Below are positions 1-10,315 of a stretch of DNA of 64,000 nt, piece after piece. Position 1 is the stretch's first letter. Every line of letters begins with the position of its first letter. The translations under genes were made by a program, and so were the position numbers. The notes beneath the pieces are model-generated. The model was not told the origin of the DNA and did no database searches. It worked only from the letters and a program-made list of their open reading frames with translations. This stretch comes from Niallia circulans NBRC 13626 (GTDB taxonomy: Bacteria; Bacillota; Bacilli; Bacillales; Cytobacillaceae), in NCBI RefSeq assembly GCF_001591585.1, contig NZ_BCVE01000007.1:124001-188000 (forward strand). Reading direction: 5' to 3'.

Positions 1-887
1 ACAGACCCAGCTGCTAAACCTTCTACAATTTTATTACTTAATAAAATGAAAGCGATTAAAATAGGAATAATGCTAATCATTAAAGTTGCTCCAATTGCTC
101 CCCAATCTGTTAAATATTGACCTACGAAGTTATTTACACCAACTGTTAATGTCTTCCATTGATCAGAGCTAATGAACGTATTAACAAATACAAATTCATT
201 CCAATTATAAATCATATTTATAATAACAACTGTAGCCATAACAGGAGTCGTCATTGGCAATGTGATTTGAAAGAATATACGGTGAATCGAACAACCATCC
301 ATTACAGCTGCCTCTTCTAATTCTCTTGGCAGTGCCTGATAGAATCCTAATAAAATCATGATAGTTAGCGGCAAATTAAACGCTGTATAGGATAAAAGAA
401 TAGAAATAGGATTATCAATTAGCTCCAAGTTATTAAAAAAACTAAATAAAGGGATTAACGTAGAATGTAATGGAATCATAATGCCTACCATAAACAAACC
501 AAGAACAAGTTTACTTAACTTCCAGTGCATTCTTGTAATCGCAAAGGTAACAAAACTTGCTAATATAACCGTCAAAACTACTGCTACAACTGTAATCCAT
601 ACACTATTGAAGAAATATAAGCTGATATTTCCTTGGGTCCATACTTTTACATAGTTCCCCCATTTTGGGTCTTTCGGAAGAGCAAATGGAGATAAGCCGA
701 AAACTTCTTGATTCGTTTTTAAGGAAAAGAAGAATAACCAAACGAGTGGGTATATTTGAAAAATGGCAATTACTCCAAGCACTAGATACAAAATACCGTA
801 TCCAATCTTACTTCCCAGAGATCCTTTCGTTTTAGGAGATGTGGATAATTCAGTTTTATTTTGTTTTTTCAGGATTACTTCACTCAT
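1..887 (-). CDS. Carbohydrate ABC transporter permease, MalG type (partial, C-terminus off the window)
   Basis: Inner subunit of a binding-protein-dependent sugar importer in the cell membrane. The 295 visible codons start at an ATG preceded by GAGAGAGG and show the first hydrophobic segment at about residues 28-56, further membrane segments, and the permease EAA loop (EEAAVMDG) at about residues 190-212, which docks on the ATPase. The family is normally about 270-300 residues, so only a few C-terminal residues should be missing beyond base 1. It lies 14 nt after the MalF-type permease and should be cotranscribed with it. No ATPase gene is visible; such systems often share an MsmX-type ATPase encoded elsewhere. 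The substrate cannot be read from the sequence. Confidence 0.93.
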   Translation of the reverse strand, partial: MSEVILKKQNKTELSTSPKTKGSLGSKIGYGILYLVLGVIAIFQIYPLVWLFFFSLKTNQEVFGLSPFALPKDPKWGNYVKVWTQGNISLYFFNSVWITVVAVVLTVILASFVTFAITRMHWKLSKLVLGLFMVGIMIPLHSTLIPLFSFFNNLELIDNPISILLSYTAFNLPLTIMILLGFYQALPRELEEAAVMDGCSIHRIFFQITLPMTTPVMATVVIINMIYNWNEFVFVNTFISSDQWKTLTVGVNNFVGQYLTDWGAIGATLMISIIPILIAFILLSNKIVEGLAAGS

Positions 888-901
888 GATTACCTCTCTC
901 C

Positions 902-1780
902 TTAATACTGAGCATCTTCTTTTGATGCTGTTAATTTTTGTATAACCCATGTCATAACAAGACAAATGATTAATAACGCAAAGCCAATGGCACTACCGTA
1001 GCCAAAATCATATGTTTTGAATGCTTCTTTATACATATAAGAGGCCATCACTTCACTTGCTCCATTTGGTCCTCCACCAGTCATAACATAGATTAAATCA
1101 AAATATTTTAAAGATCCTACAATGGCTAAAACAATAGTTACTTTTATTACTGGTGCAATTAATGGAATTTTGATTTTATAAGCAATTTGTAATGGGGTTG
1201 CCCCATCAATTTTAGCTGCCTCAATAATTTCATCTGCTACTCCTTTTAAAGCTGCATAATAAATAATGATGTAAAATCCAGCATATTGCCAAACAATTGG
1301 AATGAAAATGGAGTATAGTACTAAATTGGGATCCGCAAGCCATAAGGGTGTATTTTCTACTCCAAACATGGTTAAAAGCTTGTTCAACATTCCATTTGTT
1401 GGATCAAAAATTTTCAACCATAGCTGTGCAATAGCTACAGACGATAATAACATCGGAATTAAATATATTTTGCGAAGAATTCCAGCCCCCTTAATCTTGC
1501 TTGCTAATATAAGTGAAATTACTAAATATGCAATAAGACTTACTGCAGAAAAAACAGCTAATAAAACGGAATGATACGTACTAGACCAGAACATTTTATC
1601 TTTCATAAGCTGTATATAATTATCTAAGCCAATAAAAGTCTTAGCCCCGATACCATCCCAATCCATTAAGCCATAATATCCTGTTAATACAATAGGAATA
1701 TAGATTAAACCCAAAATGAGCAACAGTGCAGGGAGCACATAAAGAGTGATTACCCATTTGTTTGACATCACGTTTTTCAT
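902..1780 (-). CDS. Carbohydrate ABC transporter permease, MalF/UgpA type
   Basis: Membrane subunit of the same sugar importer, 292 residues, the usual length for a short MalF-type permease. About six hydrophobic segments are visible, beginning with one at residues 10-35, and the EAA loop (IIEAAKIDGA) sits at about residues 188-212. The ATG start has AGGGAAAG upstream. It lies between the substrate-binding lipoprotein and the MalG-type permease, the standard order binding protein, MalF, MalG. The 200-nt gap to the upstream binding-protein gene contains a stem-loop, which may set the usual excess of binding protein over permease. Confidence 0.94.
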   Translation of the reverse strand: MKNVMSNKWVITLYVLPALLLILGLIYIPIVLTGYYGLMDWDGIGAKTFIGLDNYIQLMKDKMFWSSTYHSVLLAVFSAVSLIAYLVISLILASKIKGAGILRKIYLIPMLLSSVAIAQLWLKIFDPTNGMLNKLLTMFGVENTPLWLADPNLVLYSIFIPIVWQYAGFYIIIYYAALKGVADEIIEAAKIDGATPLQIAYKIKIPLIAPVIKVTIVLAIVGSLKYFDLIYVMTGGGPNGASEVMASYMYKEAFKTYDFGYGSAIGFALLIICLVMTWVIQKLTASKEDAQY

Positions 1781-1937
1781 TTTCTGCTTTCCCTCCTTAT
1801 TGATTGGGAGGAGCTTTGTTAAATGATATATAATTGTTCATGAGTTATTCATGTAACCAATATCATCGTTTAACAGAGCTTTCTCAAAAATCAATAATGT
1901 ATCTTCCCAATTATCTAAAGTGATTATCTTTTAAATA

Positions 1938-1971
1938 GTGGAATCCACCTTTTTTATTCGATAGATTCCAC
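1938..1971 (-). promoter_or_regulatory. Intercistronic stem-loop after the binding-protein gene
   Basis: Perfect 8-bp inverted repeat (GTGGAATC / GATTCCAC) with an 18-nt loop, 10 nt past the binding-protein stop codon. No long U-run follows on the minus strand, so it looks more like an mRNA-stabilising or attenuating hairpin than a full terminator. A second, imperfect inverted repeat lies near 1810-1890. Confidence 0.55.
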
Positions 1972-1981
1972 CCATTCTTTA

Positions 1982-3301
1982 TTATTCTTCTTCCGCTAAA
2001 GCTTGCTCTTGTTTGGCTGTAAATTCTTTTGGTGCTGCCTGACCGCCAAATAGTGATTGGATCATATCTAAGTGCACTTGTGCAACACTAGAGCTCATTT
2101 GAACATCTGCATATAATGTTAAATTAGAAGCATTTCCAAGGTCATTTAAAATATCGATATACATTTGATCTAGTTCAATATTGGAAGTGTCTACAACTGT
2201 CGCTGGAATTACACCTGCATCCTTAACAGAATTTTTGCCCCATTCTTCTACTAAATATGCGACAAATTTTTTCGCTTCGTCTTTTACCTTTGATTTTTCA
2301 GAAACAAATAGTCCAACCCCAGGGCCACCTACAAAACTGTTTATGTCTCCTTTTCCGCCTACATATGTTGGAAACTTAAAGTATCCTACTTTATCTTTAA
2401 ATTCTTGCGTAACATCTGGGCTTGTTGTATAGTTTGGCAATTCCCAAGTCGCCATTAAATACATAGCTGCTTGTTCATTCATAAAGTACCCTTTTGCCTC
2501 ATCATTTGAAAGACCATTAAACCCTTTGACAAATCCGCCCATATCTACTAATTTTTTTACTTCTTCGGCTGCTTGAACAAGCGCTGGGTCTTCAAAGCTT
2601 CCAGTACGATTAATTGCATTCGTTAACACTTCAGGCCCACCAATTCTATCTGCAAGATACATATACCACATAGAACCAGTCCAACGGTCTTTATTACCTA
2701 AAGTAATTGGTGTAACGCCGTTATCAGCTAACGTTTTAACAATATTTAAAAACTCATCATACGTTGCAGGAACTTCTAAATTATATTTCTCAAAGATTTC
2801 TTTATTGTAATAAACAGGTGTGATATTTAATTCAAGTGGAAGACCATATGTTTTCCCATCCATAGCAAATGCCTCTGTTGTACCTGCAACAAATTGGTCT
2901 TTAAAATTGCTATCAATTATATCATCTAACGGAGCAAACATTTCTCCTTTAACGAACGGCTGCATATATCCTGCTGCCCATGTCACCCCAATATCTGGTA
3001 GTTCATTTGAAGCTGATAATACTTTAATTTTATCTTTATATTGCTCGTTTCCAAGAATTTCTGTCTGAATTTTTACATCTGGGTGGTCTTTTTCATACTG
3101 TTTAATGATATCGTTTACAATAGTGTACTGTGCTTTTGAACTTCCCTCTGGCCAAAGATGCATGAATTTAATCACTGTTTTATCTCCATTTTTTGAAGCG
3201 TTTTCATTTTTGGAAGATGTGGATGAAGAACATCCTGCTAAAACTAAAACCAGCAATAAAGCAACAGATAGACATGCTGACAGTGCTTTTCTATGAAACA
3301 T
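1982..3301 (-). CDS. Extracellular sugar-binding lipoprotein of an ABC transporter
   Basis: Family 1 solute-binding protein, 439 residues, that captures the sugar outside the membrane and delivers it to the two permeases downstream. The N-terminus is a lipoprotein signal: Lys/Arg, a hydrophobic core, then the lipobox LAGC at about residues 20-23, followed by a Ser/Asn-rich linker. The body shows the family pattern (PDIGVTWAAGYMQPF, GKTYGLPLELN, AMYLMATWE). The start has a strong GGGGG ribosome site. The gene follows a YesM/YesN-type two-component pair on the same strand, so expression is probably controlled by it. The C-terminus is acidic. The substrate is unknown. Confidence 0.95.
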   Translation of the reverse strand: MFHRKALSACLSVALLLVLVLAGCSSSTSSKNENASKNGDKTVIKFMHLWPEGSSKAQYTIVNDIIKQYEKDHPDVKIQTEILGNEQYKDKIKVLSASNELPDIGVTWAAGYMQPFVKGEMFAPLDDIIDSNFKDQFVAGTTEAFAMDGKTYGLPLELNITPVYYNKEIFEKYNLEVPATYDEFLNIVKTLADNGVTPITLGNKDRWTGSMWYMYLADRIGGPEVLTNAINRTGSFEDPALVQAAEEVKKLVDMGGFVKGFNGLSNDEAKGYFMNEQAAMYLMATWELPNYTTSPDVTQEFKDKVGYFKFPTYVGGKGDINSFVGGPGVGLFVSEKSKVKDEAKKFVAYLVEEWGKNSVKDAGVIPATVVDTSNIELDQMYIDILNDLGNASNLTLYADVQMSSSVAQVHLDMIQSLFGGQAAPKEFTAKQEQALAEEE

Positions 3302-3429
3302 TTAAACTACCCCCTATACTTTCCTTTTTAATTATTCCTTCTAACAATCTAAAGTCTATCATTAATGATTTTTCTAAAAAAGGTAACAATGATTAGGAAA
3401 AGTTCTACTATTTTTAGAAAGCCCTTTCA

Positions 3430-4209
3430 TTATTTTTCGTTATTTATTTTTCGGTAACCGCTCGGTGTTATTCCTTCTAATTCTTTAAATATTTTAATAA
3501 AATATTTGGCCGTTTTGTATCCTGACTCTTCTGCAATATCCGTAATGGAAAGTTTTGTGGAGATAAGTAGATTTTTCGCATGCTGAATTCTTCTTCTGGT
3601 GATATATTCACTAAACGTTAACCGAATCTCTTCCTTAAACAGCACACTAAAATAACTTGGATTCAAATACACATGGGCAGCTACGTCACGTTGTGTCAAT
3701 TCCTCATTTAAGTGATTATCAATATATTGCAAGGCTTTCTGGATTGGCTCTCTTACTGATTCATTTGTTACTCTTGCATCAATCAGCTTATTATCAACTA
3801 CTCTTGAGATAATATCATTTCTGTCTTTATCTCTATCAATCTTAAGAGCATCTTCGACGGCTTCTATTAATTTCTGTTTACTAATTGGCTTTAATAAATA
3901 ATTAATAACGCCTAAGCGAAGAGCTTCTTGCGCATATTCAAATTCTGAATATGCTGAGATAACAATAACAACTGGCAGATGTTTTTGGCTTTTGATAGTT
4001 TTTAACATCGTTATTCCAGTTATTTTAGGCATGCGAATATCTGTTAGAAGAATATTTATTTTTTGTTTTTGCATTATATCAATGGCCGATTCTGCATTTT
4101 CCGAAATTAAAATTTGATATTGACCGCTAGACCAATTCTCTAGTGCTTTTTTGATTCCTTCTCTCGATCTCGGTTCATCATCAACAATCAATATTGTTTT
4201 TGCATGCAT
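3430..4209 (-). CDS. Response regulator with AraC-type DNA-binding domain (YesN family)
   Basis: Transcription regulator of 259 residues. The receiver domain occupies about residues 5-120, with acidic residues D10/D11, phospho-acceptor D57 in LLTDIRMP, and the KP pair near residue 109. The C-terminal AraC helix-turn-helix pair ends in GITPSGYRK. The chosen ATG lies one base after the kinase stop and has GGGGGT 8 nt upstream. An upstream in-frame start would overlap the kinase by 29 nt without a better ribosome site. It pairs with the kinase directly upstream and likely activates the sugar transporter directly downstream. Confidence 0.94.
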   Translation of the reverse strand: MHAKTILIVDDEPRSREGIKKALENWSSGQYQILISENAESAIDIMQKQKINILLTDIRMPKITGITMLKTIKSQKHLPVVIVISAYSEFEYAQEALRLGVINYLLKPISKQKLIEAVEDALKIDRDKDRNDIISRVVDNKLIDARVTNESVREPIQKALQYIDNHLNEELTQRDVAAHVYLNPSYFSVLFKEEIRLTFSEYITRRRIQHAKNLLISTKLSITDIAEESGYKTAKYFIKIFKELEGITPSGYRKINNEK

Positions 4210-4210
4210 C

Positions 4211-5953
4211 TTACATACCCCCATCTTTTGGAATTTCAAAAGAAATGAATGTACCTTTATTCTCCATACTTTCTATCATTAATCCCTTTTGCTGTCTTTC
4301 CTGATAATAGAGCGTAAGCCTTTTATATACATTAGAAATAGCCATTCCCTTACCTGTGATTGAAGTAATTCCTTCCTTTTCCATCGATTCCTTAATCTGC
4401 TTTAATTTAGACTCGCTTATGCCAATTCCATCATCTCTAACTATTACCTTTATGTTATTATCTATCTCTCCTTGTTGCACAATAACGTCAACAGTACATT
4501 GTCCTACCTTATTCTCTGCTCCGTGCAGGACAGCATTTTCTACTAATGGTTGTATTAAAAATTTTGGAATTTTCACTTCTTCAAATGCCTTTGGAAGCTG
4601 TATTTGCCAATTCAGTTGTTCTCCAAATCGCATTTTCATTATTTCCATATAGTCTTCAATATGGGCAATCTCCTCTTTTATGCGAACCCACTCATCCTCT
4701 GTAGATCGTGAAATGGTATAGCGAAATAAATTAGACATGGTAACAACGAGTTCGGCTAATTCTTCTTCGTCATTTTCCTCTAATGACCAATGGAGAGCAT
4801 CTAATGTATTAAATAGAAAGTGAGGATTAATTTGTGCTTGCAAAGCTCTTAATTCACTACGGTTTCGAGTAATTTCTTTTTGATAAACCATGGTGATTAA
4901 ATGGTTTGTTTCTTTTACGAGCTGATTGTATGTACTATTTAATTCATTTATTTCATTTACAGAGGGAATCTTTGGTGTCAGCGGCAAAGACCCTTCACTT
5001 GCAAATCTCATTGTGTTCGTTAAGCGGATAATCGGGCGAGTAATCATGTTAGAAAGAAAAAAAGAGCATACAAAGAAAATCATTAATCCAATTATGCCAG
5101 CAAGAAGAATGCTTGTGCGCACAACCGTTATGCCTTCCGTTAGCGTATTATAGGGAGTTAAAATAAGGACCGTCCATCCTGTCATATACGAAGAATTTTT
5201 CGTAATCATGTAATCCCTTTCATTTATCTGCACCGTTTTTTTCTTAGTCTGTAAAATGAACTCACTTGATTGCTCATAATTAGTAATAATCGGTTTACTT
5301 AATTCATCTAAAAGAATAAAATACTGATCCGTTTTGTCTGTTAATGTTTGATTAGCAAACTGAAAATAATTAGCATAAATACTAAAGAGTAAATACCCTC
5401 CATTTGTAAAACTGCGATTAATTAAATTTACTCTTCTTATAGCAAGAAAATAATTGCTGTCATTTGGATCTTCTCCAATCCAAACTAGACTTCCCTTTGC
5501 TTGGTCCGCTTTTTCTACCCAATTAGCATGCAAATCGGTCATTATTTTTGCATCATCAAGTGGTAGTATTCGTTCCTGTTCCCTGGTAAATAATTGAAAT
5601 GAAAAAATCCCATCAGAATTGGCTGTAATTGTATTAACAGTGCCCATTAATTCTTGTTTTTCATAGAAGGTCACTTTCTTTTGTTCGTATTCCTTTGTTA
5701 GCAGCTTTTGTACTTTATCATTCGTCGCCGCTAATTTCGAGGCCATATTTAATTGCTCATACAGTGTCTCAATTCTTCCACTTGCTTCCACTGCGACTTG
5801 CTGAATTTGTTTTTCTGCATTATTTTCTAATAAAGTAGATACTTGATTAAATATCAATATACTTACAAATAAAAGCACGACTATCATTACGGATAAAAAT
5901 ACAAATAAAATTTGATTTCGGAGTGTATTCCATTTCCTTAATAAGCTGAACAT
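4211..5953 (-). CDS. Sensor histidine kinase, YesM/LytS family
   Basis: Membrane sensor kinase of 580 residues. A first transmembrane helix lies at about residues 13-35 and a second at about 280-300, flanking an extracellular sensor domain. A HAMP linker (ITRPIIRLTNTM) follows, then the HisKA_7TM-like kinase box INPHFLFNTLD with the phospho-acceptor His, and a C-terminal HATPase domain with the N and G1 boxes (VENAVLHG, DDGIGI). This type usually senses extracellular sugars or oligosaccharides for the adjacent transporter. It is the first gene of a same-strand block running kinase, regulator, binding protein, permease, permease. Confidence 0.94.
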   Translation of the reverse strand: MFSLLRKWNTLRNQILFVFLSVMIVVLLFVSILIFNQVSTLLENNAEKQIQQVAVEASGRIETLYEQLNMASKLAATNDKVQKLLTKEYEQKKVTFYEKQELMGTVNTITANSDGIFSFQLFTREQERILPLDDAKIMTDLHANWVEKADQAKGSLVWIGEDPNDSNYFLAIRRVNLINRSFTNGGYLLFSIYANYFQFANQTLTDKTDQYFILLDELSKPIITNYEQSSEFILQTKKKTVQINERDYMITKNSSYMTGWTVLILTPYNTLTEGITVVRTSILLAGIIGLMIFFVCSFFLSNMITRPIIRLTNTMRFASEGSLPLTPKIPSVNEINELNSTYNQLVKETNHLITMVYQKEITRNRSELRALQAQINPHFLFNTLDALHWSLEENDEEELAELVVTMSNLFRYTISRSTEDEWVRIKEEIAHIEDYMEIMKMRFGEQLNWQIQLPKAFEEVKIPKFLIQPLVENAVLHGAENKVGQCTVDVIVQQGEIDNNIKVIVRDDGIGISESKLKQIKESMEKEGITSITGKGMAISNVYKRLTLYYQERQQKGLMIESMENKGTFISFEIPKDGGM

Positions 5954-6081
5954 AGATTTTTATCGCCTTTCGCCCCATTTGCAACTTATTATACCAAAAA
6001 TCCTTTTTACTTTGTTTATTCATTATACAAATAAACATAATAATTATTCTGCTATCTAAAATTTTTATCTTTTATTTAACC

Positions 6082-6127
6082 AAAAAAAGAGCCTGACTAT
6101 TTACTATTGTAAAAAATTCAGCCTCTT
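6082..6127 (-). terminator. Rho-independent terminator of fxsA
   Basis: Minus strand reads GAAGAGGCTGA, a loop of about 20 nt, then TCAGGCTCTT followed by seven T. The stem has nine pairs and one mismatch and begins about 10 nt past the fxsA stop. Confidence 0.8.
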
Positions 6128-6136
6128 CTTTTATTC

Positions 6137-6535
6137 TTATTTATATGAATGGATAATGGTAACTCGATTTCTCTTTTGCAGCTTTCTTTGTATATTTCTT
6201 ATAAATAAATTCTTTCCAATTCTTCTCGTTGGCGGAAATAGAATAAGGACACCTGCAATATCTGTTAAAAATCCTGGAAACAGCAATAAAAGCCCGCCAA
6301 TAAGAATACAAAAGCTATCTAATATCGCATCTCCTGGCATGATTCCCTGATTTATTTGCATTTGTACATTACGTATCGCCTTTAAACCTTGTTTCTTCAG
6401 TAAAATACCGCCTAGAATTCCAGTGCCTATTGCAATAATTAAGGTTTCTGGTATACCAATTATGTTTCCGGCTATCAGAAAAACCACAAGTTCAATTAGT
6501 GGTAATAGCAGCAAGCTGATCATAAAATTTCTCAA
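6137..6535 (-). CDS. fxsA: FxsA family membrane protein
   Basis: Cytoplasmic-membrane protein of 132 residues, the family's usual size. Hydrophobic segments lie at about residues 5-22, 26-46 and 75-100, followed by a basic C-terminal tail (RRIGKNLFIRNIQRKLQKRNR). The motif LLLFPGFLTDIAGVLILFPPTR is the FxsA signature. In E. coli FxsA relieves phage T7 exclusion by the F plasmid; the function in bacilli is unknown. It lies downstream of pyk, as ytzA does in B. subtilis, but a strong terminator separates the two. Confidence 0.9.
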   Translation of the reverse strand: MRNFMISLLLLPLIELVVFLIAGNIIGIPETLIIAIGTGILGGILLKKQGLKAIRNVQMQINQGIMPGDAILDSFCILIGGLLLLFPGFLTDIAGVLILFPPTRRIGKNLFIRNIQRKLQKRNRVTIIHSYK

Positions 6536-6685
6536 ATTGTCACCATCCTCCTTTTCATTTCCTTTTTTTATTATACCTTTTTTTTATCTGGTCTGATAGT
6601 AAGCTGCCTTCCTTTTCCCTGTTAAATAATGTAATAACGCGTTGCTGCTTATAGTCGATACCTTGGATATTTAAGAACTGAAAAA

Positions 6686-6730
6686 GAAGAGTAGCCATTG
6701 CCTAAAGATTATTAGGTATGGCTACTCTTC
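6686..6730 (-). terminator. Terminator of the pfkA-pyk operon
   Basis: Long hairpin with arms GAAGAGTAGCCAT and ATGGCTACTCTTC (paired further inward through CCTA/TAGG) and a TTCTTTTT tail on the minus strand, 20 nt after the pyk stop. Confidence 0.88.
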
Positions 6731-6750
6731 CAATTTTTATGCTTTACAGA

Positions 6751-8511
6751 TTAAAGTACGCTCGCATGTCCGCTATATACGTAGCCGCTACGAGAATCAA
6801 CTGTAATATCTAAGCCATCTTTTAAGATGCTAGTTGCGTTTTCTACTCCTACAATAACAGGAATTCCAATATTTAATCCTACAACCGCAGCATGACTTGT
6901 TAAGCCACCTTCTTCAACGATTAAGGCACTGCATTTTTCTAATGCTGGTACCATATCACGATCTGTAGCATTTGTTACAAGAATAGAACCGAAATTAACT
7001 TTATCTAGTGCTTCTTTTGCACTAGTAGCAATTACTGCTTTACCAAAGGCTGTTTTGCGGCCAATTCCTTGTCCTTTAGCAAGTACATCGCCAATTACAT
7101 GGATTTTCATGATGTTTGTTGTACCTGCTTCTCCCACAGGAAGCCCAGCAGTAATCACAACTAAATCACCATGTGTAACAATTGAGCTGTTAACACCTTC
7201 TTGAACTGCTACATCTAGCATTTCATCTGTTGATTCTGATTTCTGGCTAAGACGTGGATATACTCCCCAAACTAGCGCTAATTGTCTTTGAATTTTTGCA
7301 TCATATGTTACTGCAATAATTGGAGCTTCTGGACGATATTTAGAAATCATTCTTGCAGTATGACCACTGCCAGTTGGTGTGATTACTGCTTTTACTTCTA
7401 AATTTAACGCTGTATGAGCAACAGATTGTCCGATAGAGTCTGTAATAGAATGCTCTGAATCTTTGCTGCGTTTTGAGAGGATTTCTTTATAGTTTAATGC
7501 CTCTTCTGCTCTTGCTGCAATATTATTCATTGTTTGTACTGCTTCCACAGGATATAATCCTGCAGCTGTTTCTCCAGAAAGCATAATAGCATCTGTTCCA
7601 TCAAAAATTGCGTTTGCTACATCACTTGCTTCTGCACGAGTTGGACGTGGATTACGCTGCATAGAATCAAGCATTTGCGTTGCTGTAATAACAGGTTTCC
7701 CTAATGTATTACATTTTTTAATTAGCATTTTTTGAACTAATGGTACTTCTTCAGCAGGAATTTCTACCCCTAAATCTCCACGAGCAACCATTAGCCCATC
7801 AGAAACCTCAAGGATTTCATCAATATTATCCACACCTTCTTGGTTTTCGATTTTAGGTATGATATGGATATGAGAAGCATTATTATCTTCTAATAATTGC
7901 TTAATTTCTAGAACATCAGATGCACGACGAACGAAAGATGCTGCAATGAAGTCAATTCCTTGTTCAATACCAAAAAGGATGTCATTTGCATCTTTTTCCG
8001 TGATACCAGGAAGATTTACAGCAACACCAGATACGTTTACACCTTTTTTATTCTTCAAAGTCCCTGAATTTAATATTTTTGTATGTATTTCTCCAGCAGC
8101 TTTGTCTATTTTCGTTACTTCAAGGCCGATTAAACCATCATCTAATAGAATTTTGCTACCTGGCTCCACATCATCAATTAAACCTTCGTAAGTAACAGAG
8201 AATTTCTCTGTAGTACCTTCAACTTCTGTCATAGATACGATAATATCATTACCAGCAACTAGTTCAATAGCGCCATCCTTCATGTTGTTTGTTCTAATTT
8301 CTGGACCTTTTGTATCTAAAAGAATCGCGATATTGTTACCAGTAATTTCAGCAGCTTCACGAATGTTTTTTATTCTTGCTCCATGTTCTTCAAAATCACC
8401 ATGTGAAAAGTTAAGGCGTGAAACATTCATTCCAGCTTCCATTAATTGCGTTAATTTTTCTACGCTTTCACTTGCAGGACCAATAGTACATACAATCTTC
8501 GTTTTACGCAT
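6751..8511 (-). CDS. pyk: Pyruvate kinase with C-terminal PEP-utiliser domain
   Basis: Converts phosphoenolpyruvate and ADP to pyruvate and ATP, the last step of glycolysis, in the cytoplasm. Length is 586 residues. The barrel and B domain run to about residue 340 ([12 protein letters not shown] at the N-terminus; [22 protein letters not shown]; the [10 protein letters not shown] motif). The allosteric C domain follows, and then the extra domain found in Bacillus pyruvate kinases with the mobile-domain motif [11 protein letters not shown] near residues 540-550. It lies 117 nt after pfkA and is probably cotranscribed with it. Confidence 0.98.
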   Translation of the reverse strand: MRKTKIVCTIGPASESVEKLTQLMEAGMNVSRLNFSHGDFEEHGARIKNIREAAEITGNNIAILLDTKGPEIRTNNMKDGAIELVAGNDIIVSMTEVEGTTEKFSVTYEGLIDDVEPGSKILLDDGLIGLEVTKIDKAAGEIHTKILNSGTLKNKKGVNVSGVAVNLPGITEKDANDILFGIEQGIDFIAASFVRRASDVLEIKQLLEDNNASHIHIIPKIENQEGVDNIDEILEVSDGLMVARGDLGVEIPAEEVPLVQKMLIKKCNTLGKPVITATQMLDSMQRNPRPTRAEASDVANAIFDGTDAIMLSGETAAGLYPVEAVQTMNNIAARAEEALNYKEILSKRSKDSEHSITDSIGQSVAHTALNLEVKAVITPTGSGHTARMISKYRPEAPIIAVTYDAKIQRQLALVWGVYPRLSQKSESTDEMLDVAVQEGVNSSIVTHGDLVVITAGLPVGEAGTTNIMKIHVIGDVLAKGQGIGRKTAFGKAVIATSAKEALDKVNFGSILVTNATDRDMVPALEKCSALIVEEGGLTSHAAVVGLNIGIPVIVGVENATSILKDGLDITVDSRSGYVYSGHASVL

Positions 8512-8628
8512 TAATAATAACCTCCGATAAATATTAGTAAAAAATAATAGCGAACTAAAACAGCATTTTAGGAATTTATGGATGATCTAATCATAAAATG
8601 CACTAGATAATCATAAATTCCTACTGAT

Positions 8629-9612
<984 letters not shown>

Positions 9613-9652
9613 TCATTAACAAATAAATTATGTAGCATAACATACATATACT

Positions 9653-9681
9653 ATTATATAACAAATTACTTGTCTGTAACA
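9653..9681 (-). promoter_or_regulatory. Possible sigma-A promoter of pfkA-pyk
   Basis: A perfect -10 TATAAT on the minus strand at 9653-9658, about 60 nt before the pfkA start. The 17-bp-spaced -35 (TGTTAC) is poor, so the assignment rests on the -10 alone. Confidence 0.4.
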
Positions 9682-10210
9682 TTTTTCACAAAATTTACAT
9701 ATATAATTTATGTAATGCTAACTTTTGTAAATTAATCAAGAAATTGGCTTTTCTCTATTAATTTATCTTACATTTATCCAATTATCCATTAAACAATTCT
9801 ACCATATCATGAAGAATCGTGTATCTCAACTTAATATGAAAAAAAAATAAAAGACGGAATAATCAGCAAAATGCAAACGTTTTATCTATCACTATTTTGT
9901 AGCTATTTCCCCTTATCGCAAACTTTAAACCTATTAACTGGCATTCAGAAAAGAAAAATCATAAAAATAGTGTTAATAGTTTTAAAATAAAATAAACATT
10001 TTTTATTCTGCAAACTACATTTTTACCTTCTTACCGCATTTTCATACCAATAAAAAAAGAAGAAAAAACAAAAATACTTCCCAAATTGGATCGGACAAAC
10101 GTTTTCCGCTATTTGATTATGTGTGTTTAGATTAGAACTCGTCCATAACGTTATAATTAAACGATGCACTGGGTGGGAAATTAAAACCTTTTGACGCATA
10201 AAAAATGAAT
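9682..10210. other. Long AT-rich gap between accA and pfkA; no gene recognised
   Basis: About 530 bases with no open frame that has a ribosome site and coding-like composition. The only notable element seen is a cre-like sequence at 9871-9885. A 67-codon minus-strand frame at 10023-10226 runs through the accA terminator and is Phe-rich, so I did not accept it. Confidence 0.6.
9871..9885 (+). promoter_or_regulatory. cre-like site (possible CcpA operator)
   Basis: ATGCAAACGTTTTAT matches 14 of 15 positions of the published cre consensus WTGNAANCGNWNNCW. It lies about 277 bp upstream of the pfkA start, far from any gene start, so its function is uncertain. Confidence 0.35.
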
Positions 10211-10270
10211 AAAAACCCCCCAACAATCATACGAAATAGTTTTACTATCTCCGCATAATTATGGGGGGTT
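10211..10270 (-). terminator. Terminator of the accDA operon; member of a repeated hairpin family
   Basis: Arms AACCCCCC and GGGGGGTT with an extended, partly paired inner arm, followed on the minus strand by TTTTTATT. It lies about 45 nt after the accA stop. The inner arms (ATAATTATGCGG and the matching CGTATGATTG) resemble those at 22222, 35384 and 58139. Confidence 0.88.
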
Positions 10271-10315
10271 ATCTTCGCTTGGAAATTTATTCTTAGTCTC
10301 GTTTAAAAACTCTTA

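Noticed and set aside
4207-4239. Longer response-regulator start that overlaps the kinase gene by 29 nt
   Set aside because: The downstream ATG has a clear GGGGGT site and gives the usual receiver-domain N-terminus.
10023-10226. 67-codon minus-strand open frame downstream of accA
   Set aside because: It includes the accA terminator arm, is very Phe-rich, and has no ribosome site.
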